From positions 2,976,001-3,040,000 of the forward strand of contig JAUKPH010000018.1 in NCBI GenBank assembly GCA_030549335.1: a DNA stretch of 64,000 bases. The letters run 5' to 3'. The notes beneath the pieces are model-generated. The model was not told the DNA's origin. It did not search any database and saw only the letters and a list, made by a program, of their open reading frames with translations. This document shows positions 1 to 11,500 of this stretch, piece after piece. This stretch comes from Pontederia crassipes (taxonomy: Eukaryota; Streptophyta; Magnoliopsida; Commelinales; Pontederiaceae). Both the position numbers and the translations under genes were made by a program. Position 1 is the first letter of the stretch, and each line of letters starts with the position of its first letter.

Positions 1-651
1 TGTAAATAGGTAGATAGATGAGCAAAGATCTTTTTTCCTCAAAGTGGATATATCAGTAAAGGTATCAACAATCATGTAAGGAATATGTTAAGCAAATTTA
101 ACATATACTGGACATTACAAAAATTATACTCAAATTTCTGCCTTTATATTCATTCAATTTCAAGAATACAACAACAACAACAACAAAGCCTGATCCCACT
201 AGGTGGAGTCGGCTACATAGATCATACGACGCCATCGTTGATCCATGTTCATGAAATTCGACAGGATTTTACGCTGGCTGTCGGGGCCTAACACAACCCT
301 CCTCCTTTATCCGGACTTGGGACCGGCTATAAAACATAGGCAGAGTTTCAATTTCAAGAATGCATTAGAAAAATATTAGAAGATGCAGAGGATGATTAAA
401 AAAAGAAGCCACAACCTGAAGTTAAAAAAAAAACTTATCCTCACATGAAAATGGCAACTAACCAGGACAATAATATATAAGATTGAAGATACCAGTCATC
501 CGAGAAAATCAATAATGATGTCAAAAGGCCAAAAAGTGAAATAATTTTACCAGAAATTTTACATGGGTCACAACAGATGAAGCATGCATCAAAGAAGAGT
601 TGTGGAGCTGCCATCTTTTATCGCTAGTAAAAACAACGAGAAATGGCATAC
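1..651 (-). other. intron 2 (partial) of the TFIIS/SPOC gene
   Basis: The splice donor (AAGAG|GTATGC on the minus strand) is at 652/651, so everything to its left is intron up to the window edge. Apart from the 179-bp retroposon it holds AT-rich sequence without a conserved reading frame. The exons for the rest of the SPOC domain must lie left of position 1. Confidence 0.6.
168..346 (-). mobile_element. 179-bp short retroposon with (TTG)n tail, copy 1
   Basis: Read on the minus strand it starts CTCTGCCTATG, runs through a block reading GCCGGTCCCAAG, and ends in a (TTG)n tail (seen as CAA repeats at 168-185). It is flanked by a perfect 15-bp target duplication, ttcaatttcaagaat, at 153-167 and 347-361. 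The 3' part resembles the 3' end shared by plant Au-type SINEs and RTE-type LINEs. No clear tRNA-derived A/B boxes are seen. It lies in an intron of the TFIIS/SPOC gene. A second copy of exactly the same length is at 18671-18849. Confidence 0.85.
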
Positions 652-2657
652 CTCTTGAACATGCCAAAGACCGTTGCCAGGGAAGAAATAGTCAACTGAA
701 TTGAACCTTCCCATATATTTTCATTTGGGGCTTCAGAAGCAACAGTATTTGAATGAGCTTGAGAGAAAACAGGTTTCACCTCGTTAACAGCCCTAGAAGA
801 CATTATAACCAAACCATCAGGGCTCTTTGCAGATTGTCCAGTGGGGGAAGCACTAGCTGTTTCTGATTTCAAGTCATGTGAAGGGTCCAACTTGGACTCC
901 AAACCTTCATTTGAGGAACCTCGCTTGCCTTCCGTGGTATCTGATGTAGAATTTGATTCAGGCAATGGACTATTTGACTTAGGCATCGCCTTACTCTCCA
1001 ATGTCTCTTCATTCTCTGTTCCCGTACTAGGAGTTTCATGCGCAGAATCAACTGGCAAATTCTCAAACGGTGGTTCGGAATCCAGGGCCTGCATAAACTC
1101 ATCTAAAGAAATAATTGGAGGAAGCAATTCTGGATCTTTTACATCATCCTCCATTAGCTCTTCAATAAGATCAGTTTTTTCCTGAAGCAAATTACCTATA
1201 TTGCTTGAGAGATTTTGCTCACTGAATTCTCTGTTACCCGGCAGCAGCCTGTCAGATGCCTTCTGATTATTGTTTTTTATAGTAGATTTTGATTGCATTC
1301 TTGGTTCTTTGACTTTTGATTGAAATTGAGGGACAACACTTGTTCCAAGTCCAACCTCGACAGAAACGGTGTCTGTTTGTTCAAGTTCAACTTGAAATTC
1401 CCCTTTGTGAGTCTTTTTAACAAGACGCCTTACATCTTCTGAATCTGGCAATACAACCATCTGAGCGAACTCTTCTGCTTTTGCCAGTCTCCACTCAGAA
1501 AGTTCCTTTGAAGCCAGTTCCTCGACTGTCATAGTGCAAAGATGTTCAGGTGCAATCTCACCAGCAAAAACACGTTCTCTAAGCTCAGGATTATTACGAT
1601 CTTTTAGGTTAAACAACAAGGACCTACCCTTCTCCTTGTATTTCTTAGTAACACCACCAAACAATTTAAAGAGTTCTGATTCAATTTGGAAGGCCAAGAA
1701 TTCTACTTTCTGAGTCGTTGCCTTGTTCTCATCCGAAGTTGCTTGCGCATGTACCACCTTGAGTCTTTTTGCCCCCTGAGTAGTTGGGGCCTCCGTTCTT
1801 TGAGTATCAGGATCAGATGCCCAATAGAGTCCATGACCTTGCAGAAGGTCATCTTTAACAACAGGGCTATCAGCTGCCATGTCAACATCTGGAGAGGCAT
1901 GCTTTAGTTGAGATTCCACCAAACCGCTTTCGGTTTTTGTAACATCACATTTTTTAGCATGTCCACTTGAGACTTCATCAGCTGAAGAGGTAATACGAGA
2001 AGAATCAACAGCTCTAGGTTTTATTTCACCAGCCACATCACCTGGATCTTCAGCCGTAGAAAGCTTTTCTTCAACCTGCTGCTGCTTCCCTTGCTCAGGA
2101 ACTATGGCCAACAAAGCAGCCAAAGATTCCCTAAGTTTGGATCTTACAGATTCAAATGCCTCAGATTGTACTTTCTGTAATGGTTGCGATGGTGCTGGAC
2201 GTTTATTTGATAATGGTAACTGTTGCATCCCCGGATTGTTAGCCACAACATTTTGAACCTTGGTTGGAGGATGAACCTGTGCAGGTCGCTTATTTTTTGA
2301 TGTAGATGGTGAAGAAAGGCTTGTGGATGGAGATGAATGGATGTTAAGTTGCGCTTGTGCTCCTAATGACACAATATTTGAACACGAAGATGGGTCATGA
2401 TTCAGTATAACAGGCAACGGAACCTGCAACCTGTGGGTTAGATTAGTCTGAATTGATTGATTATTCATGGATAGTGACTGATCTGATCCCAAGTTAACGG
2501 GAATAGATGGCCACTGCTGCAATGCCCAATTAACAGGCATAGTATTATGAAATCCGGGAACCAAATCAATTTGAGAAGCCTGATTGCTTGTACATGATAC
2601 ATGTTGGGATACAAAGTTAGGGGACATAGTGGTTTGTCCCTTATTTAGGTGTTCCAT
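652..2657 (-). CDS. TFIIS central domain / SPOC domain transcription regulator, first coding exon
   Basis: The product is probably a nuclear protein of the plant PHD-TFIIS-SPOC group, thought to act on RNA polymerase II elongation or chromatin. One long exon encodes about 668 residues from the ATG at 2657. Residues about 1-165 are Q/S/N/P-rich low complexity. Residues about 168-430 carry the TFIIS central domain: it starts near ESVRSKLRESLAALLA, and its hallmark block is LFKLFGGVTKKYKEKGRSLL followed by LKDRNNPELRERV and the ELASKELSEWRLAKAEE helix. An acidic, Ser/Pro-rich linker follows. The exon ends in IWEGSIQLTISSL, the usual opening of a SPOC domain, so that domain is split across the intron. 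The donor AG|GTATGC at 652/651 ends the exon; the open frame runs on to 624 only by read-through. The rest of the gene is off the window. Family assignment is firm; the molecular role is inferred. Confidence 0.88.
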
Positions 2658-4370
2658 TTGATGAGCCGTTAAAGATGCTTATTATCAGATGATAAATAAA
2701 TGAAAATATACAAGATCAAGCCAGAGTTTCTATTAATTCCCTTGAATATGTAGGCACTATCTCCGTTCCCTTCGTGCCTGCAATGCCACAATAAGCGCAT
2801 AGATACAAATCAGTCCTGACGAATATGAACAAGTATCACAATGAATGGTACTACATCTTTCACTATAATAGGACACTAAGGGGCATCCTGCCGCAGTTAA
2901 TTCCGAATATTTTGCATGTATGGTAAAGAGTACGTGTACAGATTAAAATCATGCCATGGATATTTTTTGTTGAACTAGACCAAAAAAAGGGACAAATTTG
3001 AAAAGAAAAAAAATAGCACTTTTTTAGCACACTTCACGAATTCAAAATCAAGGAACGAGTATATTTTGTTGAACTAGAACAAGAGAAGGAATAAGTAAAG
3101 TGAATTAATCAAATAGCAGTACATTAGCACACTTTTTTTTCTTTGAGGAGTTCATTAACACGCGTTGCTATGTTCTTCACATATGAATGTGCAATAGTAA
3201 CTATCATACCAATCATATTTTGCTAAAATTCAGAACAGACCGTCAATTTCTAGCCAAAGTAATTGTAAATAGCTCATGTTGTACCAGTTCACATCACAGA
3301 TTACTTTTGTAGGAAAACAGCTCTATCTTTTTTAAATATATTTAATCATCACATGAGACCATGTGCTTCCGTGGTGCAATCCCAAAACCATAATCATTTG
3401 ACGTGCCCCGTCACTGATTTCTAAACCAAAGACAACAACATAAAGAAAAAACGTTGACTGTTGGACGAAAACCTTTCAAATCAATGCCCCAAACAAATAT
3501 GCAACAAAAAATGCATGCAATTGCACAGAAGAAGAATGACCTTGTGGGATACAACCTCTACCTTACATCAACAATCAGATCTTTAATCCTCCCAACGTTG
3601 CTTTAAAAGATGAAGAGAATATTTACTCAATCAATTTCTATTGTTCACATGCAGAAAACACGAGTTCTACACATCTTCCAACTACCGTCGTGGATTTACT
3701 TAAAGATCAAGCTACCAAAAGAACCACAAACCCAACATAAACAAACAGATGCAATATTGAGTCATCGAACTGCATCACTCATAAGATTTTTTGTTAAAAA
3801 ATATAACTTCTCATTTTCGCACGCAAAAGCAAACCCTAAATCGCGAGCTCCACAACGAGACAGTATCATGAACCATGTTTTTTTTTTCTATTTGAGAGGA
3901 AGTAACATGAACGATATTATCACGGACGGCACCCCGGATAGAACAGCAAAATCTAGATCCCCAATCCCTCGATCCATGCCCAAAAACACTCAGAGATACT
4001 TTTTTGACACAATTCGCATCCAAATTCTAACGCAAAATCGAACACCAAAATTTCCCTAGCTACGAGAGTGGGGCTCAGAAATCTACCTCCAAGAACAAAT
4101 CCAAATCCAAATCCAAATCCAAAAAGGAAAACCAAAAACAGATCGAGAGGCGTCGTGAGGTGGAGAGGAGATACCTCGAGCGCACCTGCCGGCGATCGAA
4201 CGAGCTCCTGGAAAGATCTAGACCAGCGAGAGGGAGGTGGGCAGAGATACGAAGGGGTCGAGCTGATCGTGAAAACCCTAGAAATTTATAGAGAGGTGGA
4301 GGGAGCGACGTGCCGCACTCGGTGTGGGATGGTGGAGGAGGGATATTGTGGCTCCGAATTGGAGAGAGAG
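2658..4370 (-). other. 5' leader exon and leader intron of the TFIIS/SPOC gene
   Basis: On the minus strand a good donor, CTCGAG|GTATCT, lies at 4175/4174. A good acceptor, TTGTGGCATTGCAG|GCACG, lies at 2778/2777. This predicts a non-coding first exon (roughly 4175-4370, rich in GA/CT), a 1397-bp leader intron (2778-4174), and 120 bp of leader in exon 2 before the ATG. The intron contains a short AAATCC tandem repeat (about 4096-4122). The 149- and 150-codon plus-strand frames in this stretch show no recognisable protein and are read as chance. The model is inferred from splice motifs only. Confidence 0.55.
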
Positions 4371-4404
4371 AGAGTTGATGAGATTCACACAGAAACTACC
4401 TCTC

Positions 4405-4460
4405 GATATTTAATGGTGGGCCTTTATTGGGACGCGATTTCAGCCCATGGGCCATGGTTC
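4405..4460 (-). promoter_or_regulatory. probable promoter of the TFIIS/SPOC gene with site II-like boxes
   Basis: Two TGGGCY/GCCCA-type site II-like elements (GGTGGGCC near 4415-4421 and CAGCCCATGGGCC near 4441-4453) flank an AT-rich ATTAAATAT stretch just upstream of the predicted leader exon. Such boxes are common in plant housekeeping promoters. The assignment rests on position and motif only. Confidence 0.4.
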
Positions 4461-4637
4461 CTCGTTAATTTTTTTCCTGTAACCGAACAAAAAACAATAT
4501 ATTTGAAAAAAAAAAGTTGACATAATAACAAACATTTAACCTGATCCAACCCAAAAGATTTGAAGTTTTTTATGTACACAAAAAAAGCCTAAGATAGAAA
4601 TGAACTTAACAAGTAAGATAAGTGTTAAGATGGTTAA

Positions 4638-4944
4638 TGATGTAAGATAGATATGATAGAAGATAAATATTGTTAGTTGGAATTTTTATCTAGATTGTTA
4701 TTATTTTATCTTTATAAATTTTAGATTCTTTTATATTTGATTGTAAATACTTATAAATAGGCATAATCTCTTTCATTATTAGTTAGTTCAATTATTATCC
4801 AATTATTTATTAAATTTGTGTGATTTTATTTCTCGGTGGATTCCGAGTTTATCAAGCTATTGATGGTGGGTTGAACTGTCAACCTCTTTCGAAATTCGTC
4901 CGAAAGTTGTAATCTCCTCCACTTTACAATCCCCTACTGCGTCA
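4638..4944 (+). repeat. 5' LTR of the 1.9-kb element
   Basis: 307 bp, beginning TGATGTAAGATAG and ending CTGCGTCA. Contains a TATA-like TATAAATAGGC near 4753-4763, expected for a U3 promoter. Confidence 0.88.
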
Positions 4945-4946
4945 AG

Positions 4947-4958
4947 TGATATCAGAGC
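4947..4958 (+). other. primer-binding site (initiator Met-tRNA)
   Basis: TGATATCAGAGC two bases after the 5' LTR. It differs by one base from the canonical TGGTATCAGAGC. Confidence 0.8.
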
Positions 4959-5201
4959 CTTCGAGGAGATTTACCTCTTCGTCCCGATGCTCATCTTCTT
5001 TTTTATTATCTATTTATTATTTTATTTTTATTTTCCTTCCTAACTGAAATGTCTCCGTTATTTTTATTTTGTTTATTTCCTTATTTGACTACCTCTTTAT
5101 CCTTTTTCATTTTCTTTCTCTTTCTCTTCTCCCTCGTCATTTGTTAATTACATTATTTTTATCTCTTTTTCTTTTTCTTTTAATTTTATTTAACTAATTA
5201 G

Positions 5202-5426
5202 ATGATGATAGATCCACCTTCATTTAATGGGTATTTTGATATCGATGAATTTTTGTATTTGATTTCTAAAGTCGATTATTTCTTTGATTATTGGGATGTT
5301 CCAAAATCTCAACAAGCCAAATTAGTTGCCAACAAATTTATAGCTAGAGCACTTTCTTGGTGGAAAGAGAATAACAATTACGAGTTTGTTATCACAAACA
5401 ACTTGCTCGGACGTGGAAAAAGTTGA
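5202..5426 (+). pseudogene. gag-like N-terminal fragment in the 1.9-kb LTR element
   Basis: A 74-codon frame. The segment PPSFNGYFDIDEFLYLISKV, followed by FARALSWW-like text (IARALSWWKE), matches the layout of retrotransposon gag: P-F-G-x...W at the start of the capsid region, then A-x-x-W-W. It ends at a stop and the similarity continues only weakly downstream. I infer a structural gag remnant, perhaps from a gypsy-type element. Confidence 0.6.
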
Positions 5427-5518
5427 AAAAATTACTCGTCGAATATTTTTTGCCTTCATCGTATCATTATCTTATTTTTCAGCAATCAAGCAAATATCAA
5501 TAAGAAAGGCAAAATTTA

Positions 5519-6124
5519 TTGCAAGAAGTGCAATTTCATTTGAAGAACATCAAGAATTCAATTGACAAAGTTCAACAACAGTTGGATAGTATAATGCTCG
5601 AGGCTCCTTCAAAATCTGTGCAATCTTGTGAATATCAATTGCCTTTGAAAGTTATATCTGCTCCAGTTGAAGAATCACAAGAAACTATTCAAGATATCAA
5701 AATCTATTCAAATACTGAAGAGTTGGTTATTTTGGATTTTCTTCCAGAATCTATGCAATCCTATGAAGATCAATTATCTTTGGAAGTTATATCTGCTCCA
5801 ATTGAAAAATTACAAGAAACTACTCAAGATATCACAATCTATCCAAATACTAAAGAGTTGGTTATCTTGGATTTTCTTTCTGAGGAAAAAGAAGATAAAT
5901 TTATTCAGGAGGTGGATGAAAAGTTGGATCTAAATTTGTCAACTAACAAAAGAGATCTACTTCAAATGCTTCAAGTTGATCTCAGATGCATGAAAGTTTT
6001 CGTCAACACCAAATATTTTAATTTTCTGCGGATTATATTTTCAAGTCAAGATTTAAAGATAATACCTTATTATTTGGTACTGTTATACAATATGTTTGGT
6101 CTAATGCTTTATCTGATGAGCTAA
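5519..6124 (+). pseudogene. gag-derived ORF with an internal duplicated peptide
   Basis: A 201-codon frame whose functional start is uncertain. It holds a duplicated segment of about 44 residues: LPLKVISAPVEESQETIQDI with its NTEELVILDFLPESMQSYE tail recurs as LSLEVISAPIEKLQETTQDI with NTKELVILDFLSEE. The text is acidic and Gln-rich with a likely coiled coil at the N-terminus (residues about 1-30). No catalytic motif is present. It is probably the spacer part of a gag polyprotein in a non-autonomous element, not a host gene. Confidence 0.45.
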
Positions 6125-6218
6125 GAAAGAAGACTAGACCACTGTGGGATATTAAGCGTGAATCTCTAGATTCAATTTTTCAGAGTTTGAGGTCGAACTC
6201 TTTTGAAGAAAGAGAGAC

Positions 6219-6542
6219 TAATGTAGGATAGATATGATAGAAGATAAGTATTGTCAGTTGGAATTTTTATCTAAATTGTTATTATTTTATCTTTATAGAT
6301 TTTAGATTCTTTTAGATTTGATTGTAAATGCCTATAAATAGGCATAACCTCTTCTATTATTAGTTAGTTCAATTATTATCCAATTATTTATTAAACCTGT
6401 GTGATTTTATTTCTCAATGGATTCCGAGCCTCGGTGGATTCCGAGTTTATCAAGTTATTGGTGGTGCTTTGAACTGTCAACCTCTTTCGGGATTCGTCCA
6501 AAAGTTGTAATCTCCTCCACTTTATGATCCCCCGCTGCGTTA
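6219..6542 (+). repeat. 3' LTR of the 1.9-kb element
   Basis: 324 bp, homologous to 4638-4944. It differs mainly by point changes and a short internal duplication of GGATTCCGAG near 6418-6447. Confidence 0.88.
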
Positions 6543-6547
6543 GTTAA

Positions 6548-7236
6548 ATAAAATTATTTTTAGTAATATTATTTAATATTTTAATACAATTCATTACTTT
6601 TATTCAAGAAGTGTATAGATTAAAAACTATTCGATGTGGTTGAATTTAATCAGAATTATTTTACCCGGATAAAAAAATTATCAAGGTCATTGTTTGGGTT
6701 CTTTGTTTTTTTTTTATTTTAAAATGCCCAAGTAAGATACTTTTTTTAAAAAAAATGTAAAATTGTTCTTAAAATGTCTTGTCTATATTTTAAATTATAT
6801 TGTAATATAAATAAATAAATAAACACCTTTATAATTCTATAATAATATATGTATATTACTAAATGTTGTAAAGGTCTAGTTGTACATTATAACAATATAA
6901 TTACGTTATACTATATTGGTATACTTCCTATACAAATAAAAATCAACAACATTCAACACGAAGAATTATAAATGTTTCGATATCTTATACCATATATTAT
7001 ATAATAAAATTATTATGGCTTCAAATAACAATGTTTAATAAAATTAGTAACAAAAATATTATTTAAGACAAAAGTATATATTGAAACAATATTATTTAAA
7101 CTAACTCATACTAAGAATCTTCCATAATTTATAATATTTATTGTGATTTACAAGATAGATGAAAGCGAGAGAGAACAACAATGTGTGATATTGAGAGAAT
7201 AAAAAGCCGAGGGAAGAGTGATGAGAATAAAAGATG
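6548..7236. other. AT-rich intergenic DNA
   Basis: No reading frame, repeat or RNA structure that I can support. Confidence 0.5.
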
Positions 7237-7460
7237 GGCTCTGTTTGGTAGAGGAATTAGTCAAGAACAAAGTGTTTGTTCTAGCTCTTTAACCAAACAA
7301 CATTAGAACAAGAATAATAAGAAGAGACATGATTAAATGTTGTCGGCAGCTTCAAAAATTGAAAAAACAAGGACTATAGGTTCCTGAGAACAAGTTGATG
7401 GGTCAATATCTGTTTTGACACAATTCGAGGGCTAAATAGCTCGCGTACCAAACAAAGCCT
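7237..7460. mobile_element. MITE candidate with ~14-bp terminal inverted repeats
   Basis: The left end reads GGCTCTGTTTGGTA and the right end is its near-complement TACCAAACAAAGCCT (one mismatch), 224 bp apart. GGC-TTTGTTTGGTA termini are typical of small plant DNA transposons. I could not find a convincing target duplication, so boundaries and superfamily are uncertain. Confidence 0.5.
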
Positions 7461-9829
7461 TAGGAGAAATAAAATGAAGGTTTGATTGGATAATGTTCGT
7501 CTTTACAATGATGTAGTGAAAATGATATTTTTATTATCCTCTAAATTTGTCAATGTACACTTATTTGTAAAGAAAACCATTGACTAAAAACAATATAATG
7601 TACAAATGAAATGTTTTAAAATTATAGAACATTGAAAATGGGCTTAAATGGACTTATCATGCTTAGAATAATTTTGACTCTTATCAATCCAAATTAGGAT
7701 CGCAACGCTCAAATTGTCCTTGCCAAATGGCAAAACTCAACCGAGGAACGCTATTAACTATATAATGCTTTGACTAAAATTTAAACTTTAACTGCTTCTT
7801 TTACCAGAATAATATACAAGCGGAAGATTGAAATAAAACTATCAATGAAGATGTCAATAAATGTGGAAGTTCAAGAAAGTCACTAATATAAACCAATAAC
7901 AGTCATAATAATTCATAACACTAATGATAATCAAGAATAGAGTGAATGTCTGATAAAATAAGGATAACACCATGTATCTATATATGACAAGGAATAGCTA
8001 ATGACCATAGAAATAATATCCTAAGACAATTTCATGTCGAACATCATCAGTTGCTTGAGCTCATCTTTGATTATTCTCATTACATGCAAGATCAATGCAG
8101 GGGGCACAATAATCTGTGAGCTTCGTAATTCAATAGGTGGATAATAAATCAATGGATAAACATTAACAATAAAGAAGCATGAGTCAATGGAATCATAAGC
8201 ATCAATAGAAAAAAAAATCAATGCCATGCTTAATAAGAATCAATAGAATATGTCAATGTTATACTATGAGTGTAATCAATGGAACAAAATGGTGTTATAC
8301 TATGATTAGAATTAATAGATAAATCAATTAGTCAATAAATAAATCAATGCAATGTTAATGGATGAATCAATGCAATGCTCTGAAATCAATGTGTCATCAA
8401 AGGCTATTTAATGCTCTGGATCAGTGTCATTCGTGTAATGTCATCAATGAACGTTTTGATTACAATAGGTATCATGTACTTCATGAGGCCTGATTCACGA
8501 TGAGTCATCATCACTATAGGGGGAGGTATCCTATTTCGTCAAAAGATGGGGAGAAATCATGCAATGGGGACATTGCTTAAACCCATGCCCTAATAATGCA
8601 ATGAACAATGATAAACAATGAGATATCAGCAATTCGTAATATTGTCACCCAAGTTTTTATCTTTATTAATTAATTATGTTTTCTTCTTCGTATCAATTGT
8701 GACTTCAGATCATACTAAGAAAAAACAACACTTTGGATCATAATATCAGTCACATTGAGTACATATCATAGATCATTATTAATATAAAGAATCAACTAAA
8801 AATATCATCATAACTTAATCCTCGATGGAACCCGAGTCGGGTTCCGTGGTATTAGATAGCTCGGGCCAAGTATAACCCAAGCTCGGCCCGGGTTGATTCT
8901 GATGGTTGCAATGTCAGTACTCGGGCTGGATTTTGGTATCTGTGCACGTCAGCGACGGCATGGGTCGGGCGGCGTTGAACTCGAGCGTCATGTTGCTCGG
9001 CGATGTTCAAACCCCGACCAGGTTTTTCAAATCTGGGCTAGGTTATGTGATTCCAACGAAATTGTGATCACGCCTTCATGGTTTTCCACATAATTTCATC
9101 GAAATAAACCTCTTAACAATGAAAATAAATACATGGAACGATTCATGGTAGATAAAAGACAATACTATGGCTCTAAGTGGATCCTAAAACATGCATATAT
9201 ATTGTTAAAATCGATCCAAATTTCCTTGAGATTTGGTCCATATCTCTAGGTTCTTCTAGCTTGATTCCTTCGCCAATCGTCCCAGATGGACTCCCAACCT
9301 TGAAGGTCCTTCTTCCATGTTCCTGACCACCTGCTAGCCGCGCGATTTGTGGAGGAAACCAAGGGAAAATGGTAAGGAAAATAGCAATCGAAAAATATTA
9401 GAAAATGATCAATCATGGGTCGTCTATGGTGATGTCTCCGACGATTGGCAACTGTGGCCTAAGGGAGGAGGAGAGGACGAAAATAGATGAAGTTAGAGGA
9501 GTTTATATAGGTGGTTTAAAAGATAAACTTTGATTGTAACTTCCTCCCCCTATGGGCTCCTTTTTTCTGATTTAATCTCCAAGATTGATTTTTTTATGTT
9601 TTATGGATGGATGCTACATAGATAAGAGATTTGGTGGACGTTTTTCCTTTATAGTCCTAATTGTTCATTTAGTGGGTAATGGAAAATCAAATTCTAAATG
9701 AAAAATACATTTTACAATGAACATGTGTCTATCGATTTTTATGGACGACGAAACATTAGTCCATTTTGCGTAAGCAAGCATAAGGATAAACATGTGTCTC
9801 TTGATTCATCTTCTTTATCCAATTAAAGA
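7461..9829. other. gene-free DNA with AATCAATG word repeats and a GC-rich patch
   Basis: From about 8140 to 8640 the words AATCAATG and GTCAATG recur many times. Around 8827-8845 there is a palindrome (GGAACCCGA-G-TCGGGTTCC). Around 8870-9030 the sequence turns GC-rich. A TATA-like GTTTATATAGG lies near 9500. The mix of word repeats, GC-rich patch and TATA box suggests an old LTR, but no ends or coding remnants are found. The 66-68 codon frames here show no recognisable protein. Confidence 0.4.
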
Positions 9830-11500
9830 TACCCAAATGCTTATGTCAAATTTTGTTGTGGTAGTCAATTCATTAGGTAGGATACTTTGAATTTCAATTT
9901 GATCCTTGCTAATTAAAAATTATGTATAAGAAAACTTATTATCCGAATATACACATTAAAATTTGGTTCCCTCATTTTCCTATGAACATTCATTTTCATT
10001 AAATAAGTTTCACAATCAACATAAAATGTAATTTCTAGTGCCATAATACATCCAAGCAACATCCTTTCCTTTTTGTTGAAGAGCAAAATTTTATTTAGTA
10101 AGCATAAATAAACCATTGTCGTTACTCAAACATCTTAATTAGCCCAATTGAAGACACCAAAATATCAAAAATGCACATGCTTGTTATAGTCTTGTTGTGA
10201 TAGTCACTTCACAAAGTTTCCCTGAATTTAAGAAAATTTTGATTCTCGACAGTAGTAATTACAAACCAAAAAACTTATTATCCTCATGAAATATGTTGAA
10301 ATTGGATTGCTTCATTTCATTGTGAGCATTTTCCACTATAATTGGATAAAATGTGTAATCAAGATAAGTGTAATTTCTTATGGCATAGAGCATCCAAGAA
10401 ACACCCTTTTCCTTTAGGTTGAAGAGTAGGGCATTAGTCACCATTATTTAATTAAGCATAAGAGGATCATTATTGTCCGTCGTACATTCCCTTTAGTCCA
10501 ATTAGGTAAGCATCTAAGTAACATGTTTCCTTTTTGGTTTGAGGGCAACATATTAGCTCTTTTATTTCAGTAAGTATAAGTGAGTTTCTTTAGTCCAATT
10601 GAAAACAAAAAGGAAAAAATGCCAATGATAAGAACACATGCCTATGTCCATCTAATTATGGTACTTAGTTCATTGAGGTATTTTGAATTTAAGAATTTTT
10701 TTATCATTGACAAAAGTAACTAAAGCATTAGAATGTTTATTATCCCAACTAAACATGTTGGAATTGATTTCTTCATTTGCATGTAAATATTTTAAACTAT
10801 AATTGGATTAGAGAAAGGTATAATTTCTAATGGCAGAGTACATGTATGCAAGCCACACCCTTCCTTGGTTGAAGAGTAGGACATTAGTCCTTAGCCTAAT
10901 AAAAAATGTCAAAATGAGAAAGATATGATCAGTCCAATCAAAATATTATTCATTTTGAACTTTTGATTTGCATAAATTCAAAATATCTTGAAAGGTAAAT
11001 GAAAAGATACATATAAGCTCATGATTATCTCCGTATTTTTGCTAATATAGGATTATTCAATCAAATCATCTTTATCAAATTTTCATGAGAGGTCGGCTCT
11101 AATATATATTATTTGTTTAAGGATTTTGATCCACATGAATTTAAAACGCATCTTAAAAGATAAAAAAGATAGTTATATGTAAGCTCATGATCACCTTCAT
11201 ATTTTTTCTATGTGAAATTATTTAGGCAAATCATTTTGATCTTTAGATCTCTTATCGTTAGTTTATATTCTCCTAGTAGTCACTTTATAAGACTAGTTCA
11301 ATTTAAGAAAATTCTTATCATCGACAACAAGTAACTATGCACCAGGAAACTTATTATCTCAACTAAATATGTTAGAATTTGGTTCCTCCAGTTCTCTTGT
11401 GAACATCTTACAATTTCATTGGATTAATTGCATGATGGAGATAAAATGTAATTTGTGATGACAAAGTACATCTTAGCAAAGCCCCATAAGATCTTATCAT
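9830..11500. repeat. degenerate long-period repeat array, about four copies
   Basis: A block recurs in the order TTGTGATAGTCA / TGAATTTAAGAAAATT / AACTTATTATC / ATGTTGGAATTTGGTTCCTTCA-like / AAATGTAATTTCTAATGGCA / CATCCAAGCAACACCCTTTCC-like / GGTTGAAGAG. The AACTTATTATC word or its variants fall near 9933, 10272, 10738 and 11350, so the spacing is irregular (roughly 340, 465 and 610 bp). Copies are strongly diverged. No protein is encoded. Confidence 0.6.

Larger units (their letters stand above)
4638..6542 (+). mobile_element. short non-autonomous LTR retrotransposon, complete
   Basis: A 1.9-kb element bounded by two clearly homologous LTRs (4638-4944 and 6219-6542). It is flanked by the 5-bp target duplication gttaa (4633-4637 and 6543-6547). 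A primer-binding site TGATATCAGAGC at 4947-4958 is one mismatch from the initiator Met-tRNA complement TGGTATCAGAGC. A purine-rich tract (gaagaaagagaga) precedes the 3' LTR. Only gag-like reading frames are present; no protease, reverse transcriptase or integrase fits or is seen. It would need enzymes from an autonomous relative. Confidence 0.9.

Noticed and set aside
841..1185. 114-codon plus-strand frame inside the TFIIS/SPOC exon
   Set aside because: It is the antisense shadow of the acidic Ser/Pro-rich linker. The minus-strand frame has clear domains.
4096..4122. AAATCC repeats as interstitial telomere sequence
   Set aside because: The plant telomere unit is AAACCCT. This hexamer is only a short tandem repeat.
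3610..4520. Two ~150-codon plus-strand frames upstream of the TFIIS/SPOC gene
   Set aside because: They overlap the predicted leader intron, leader exon and promoter on the other strand. No domain and low-complexity start.
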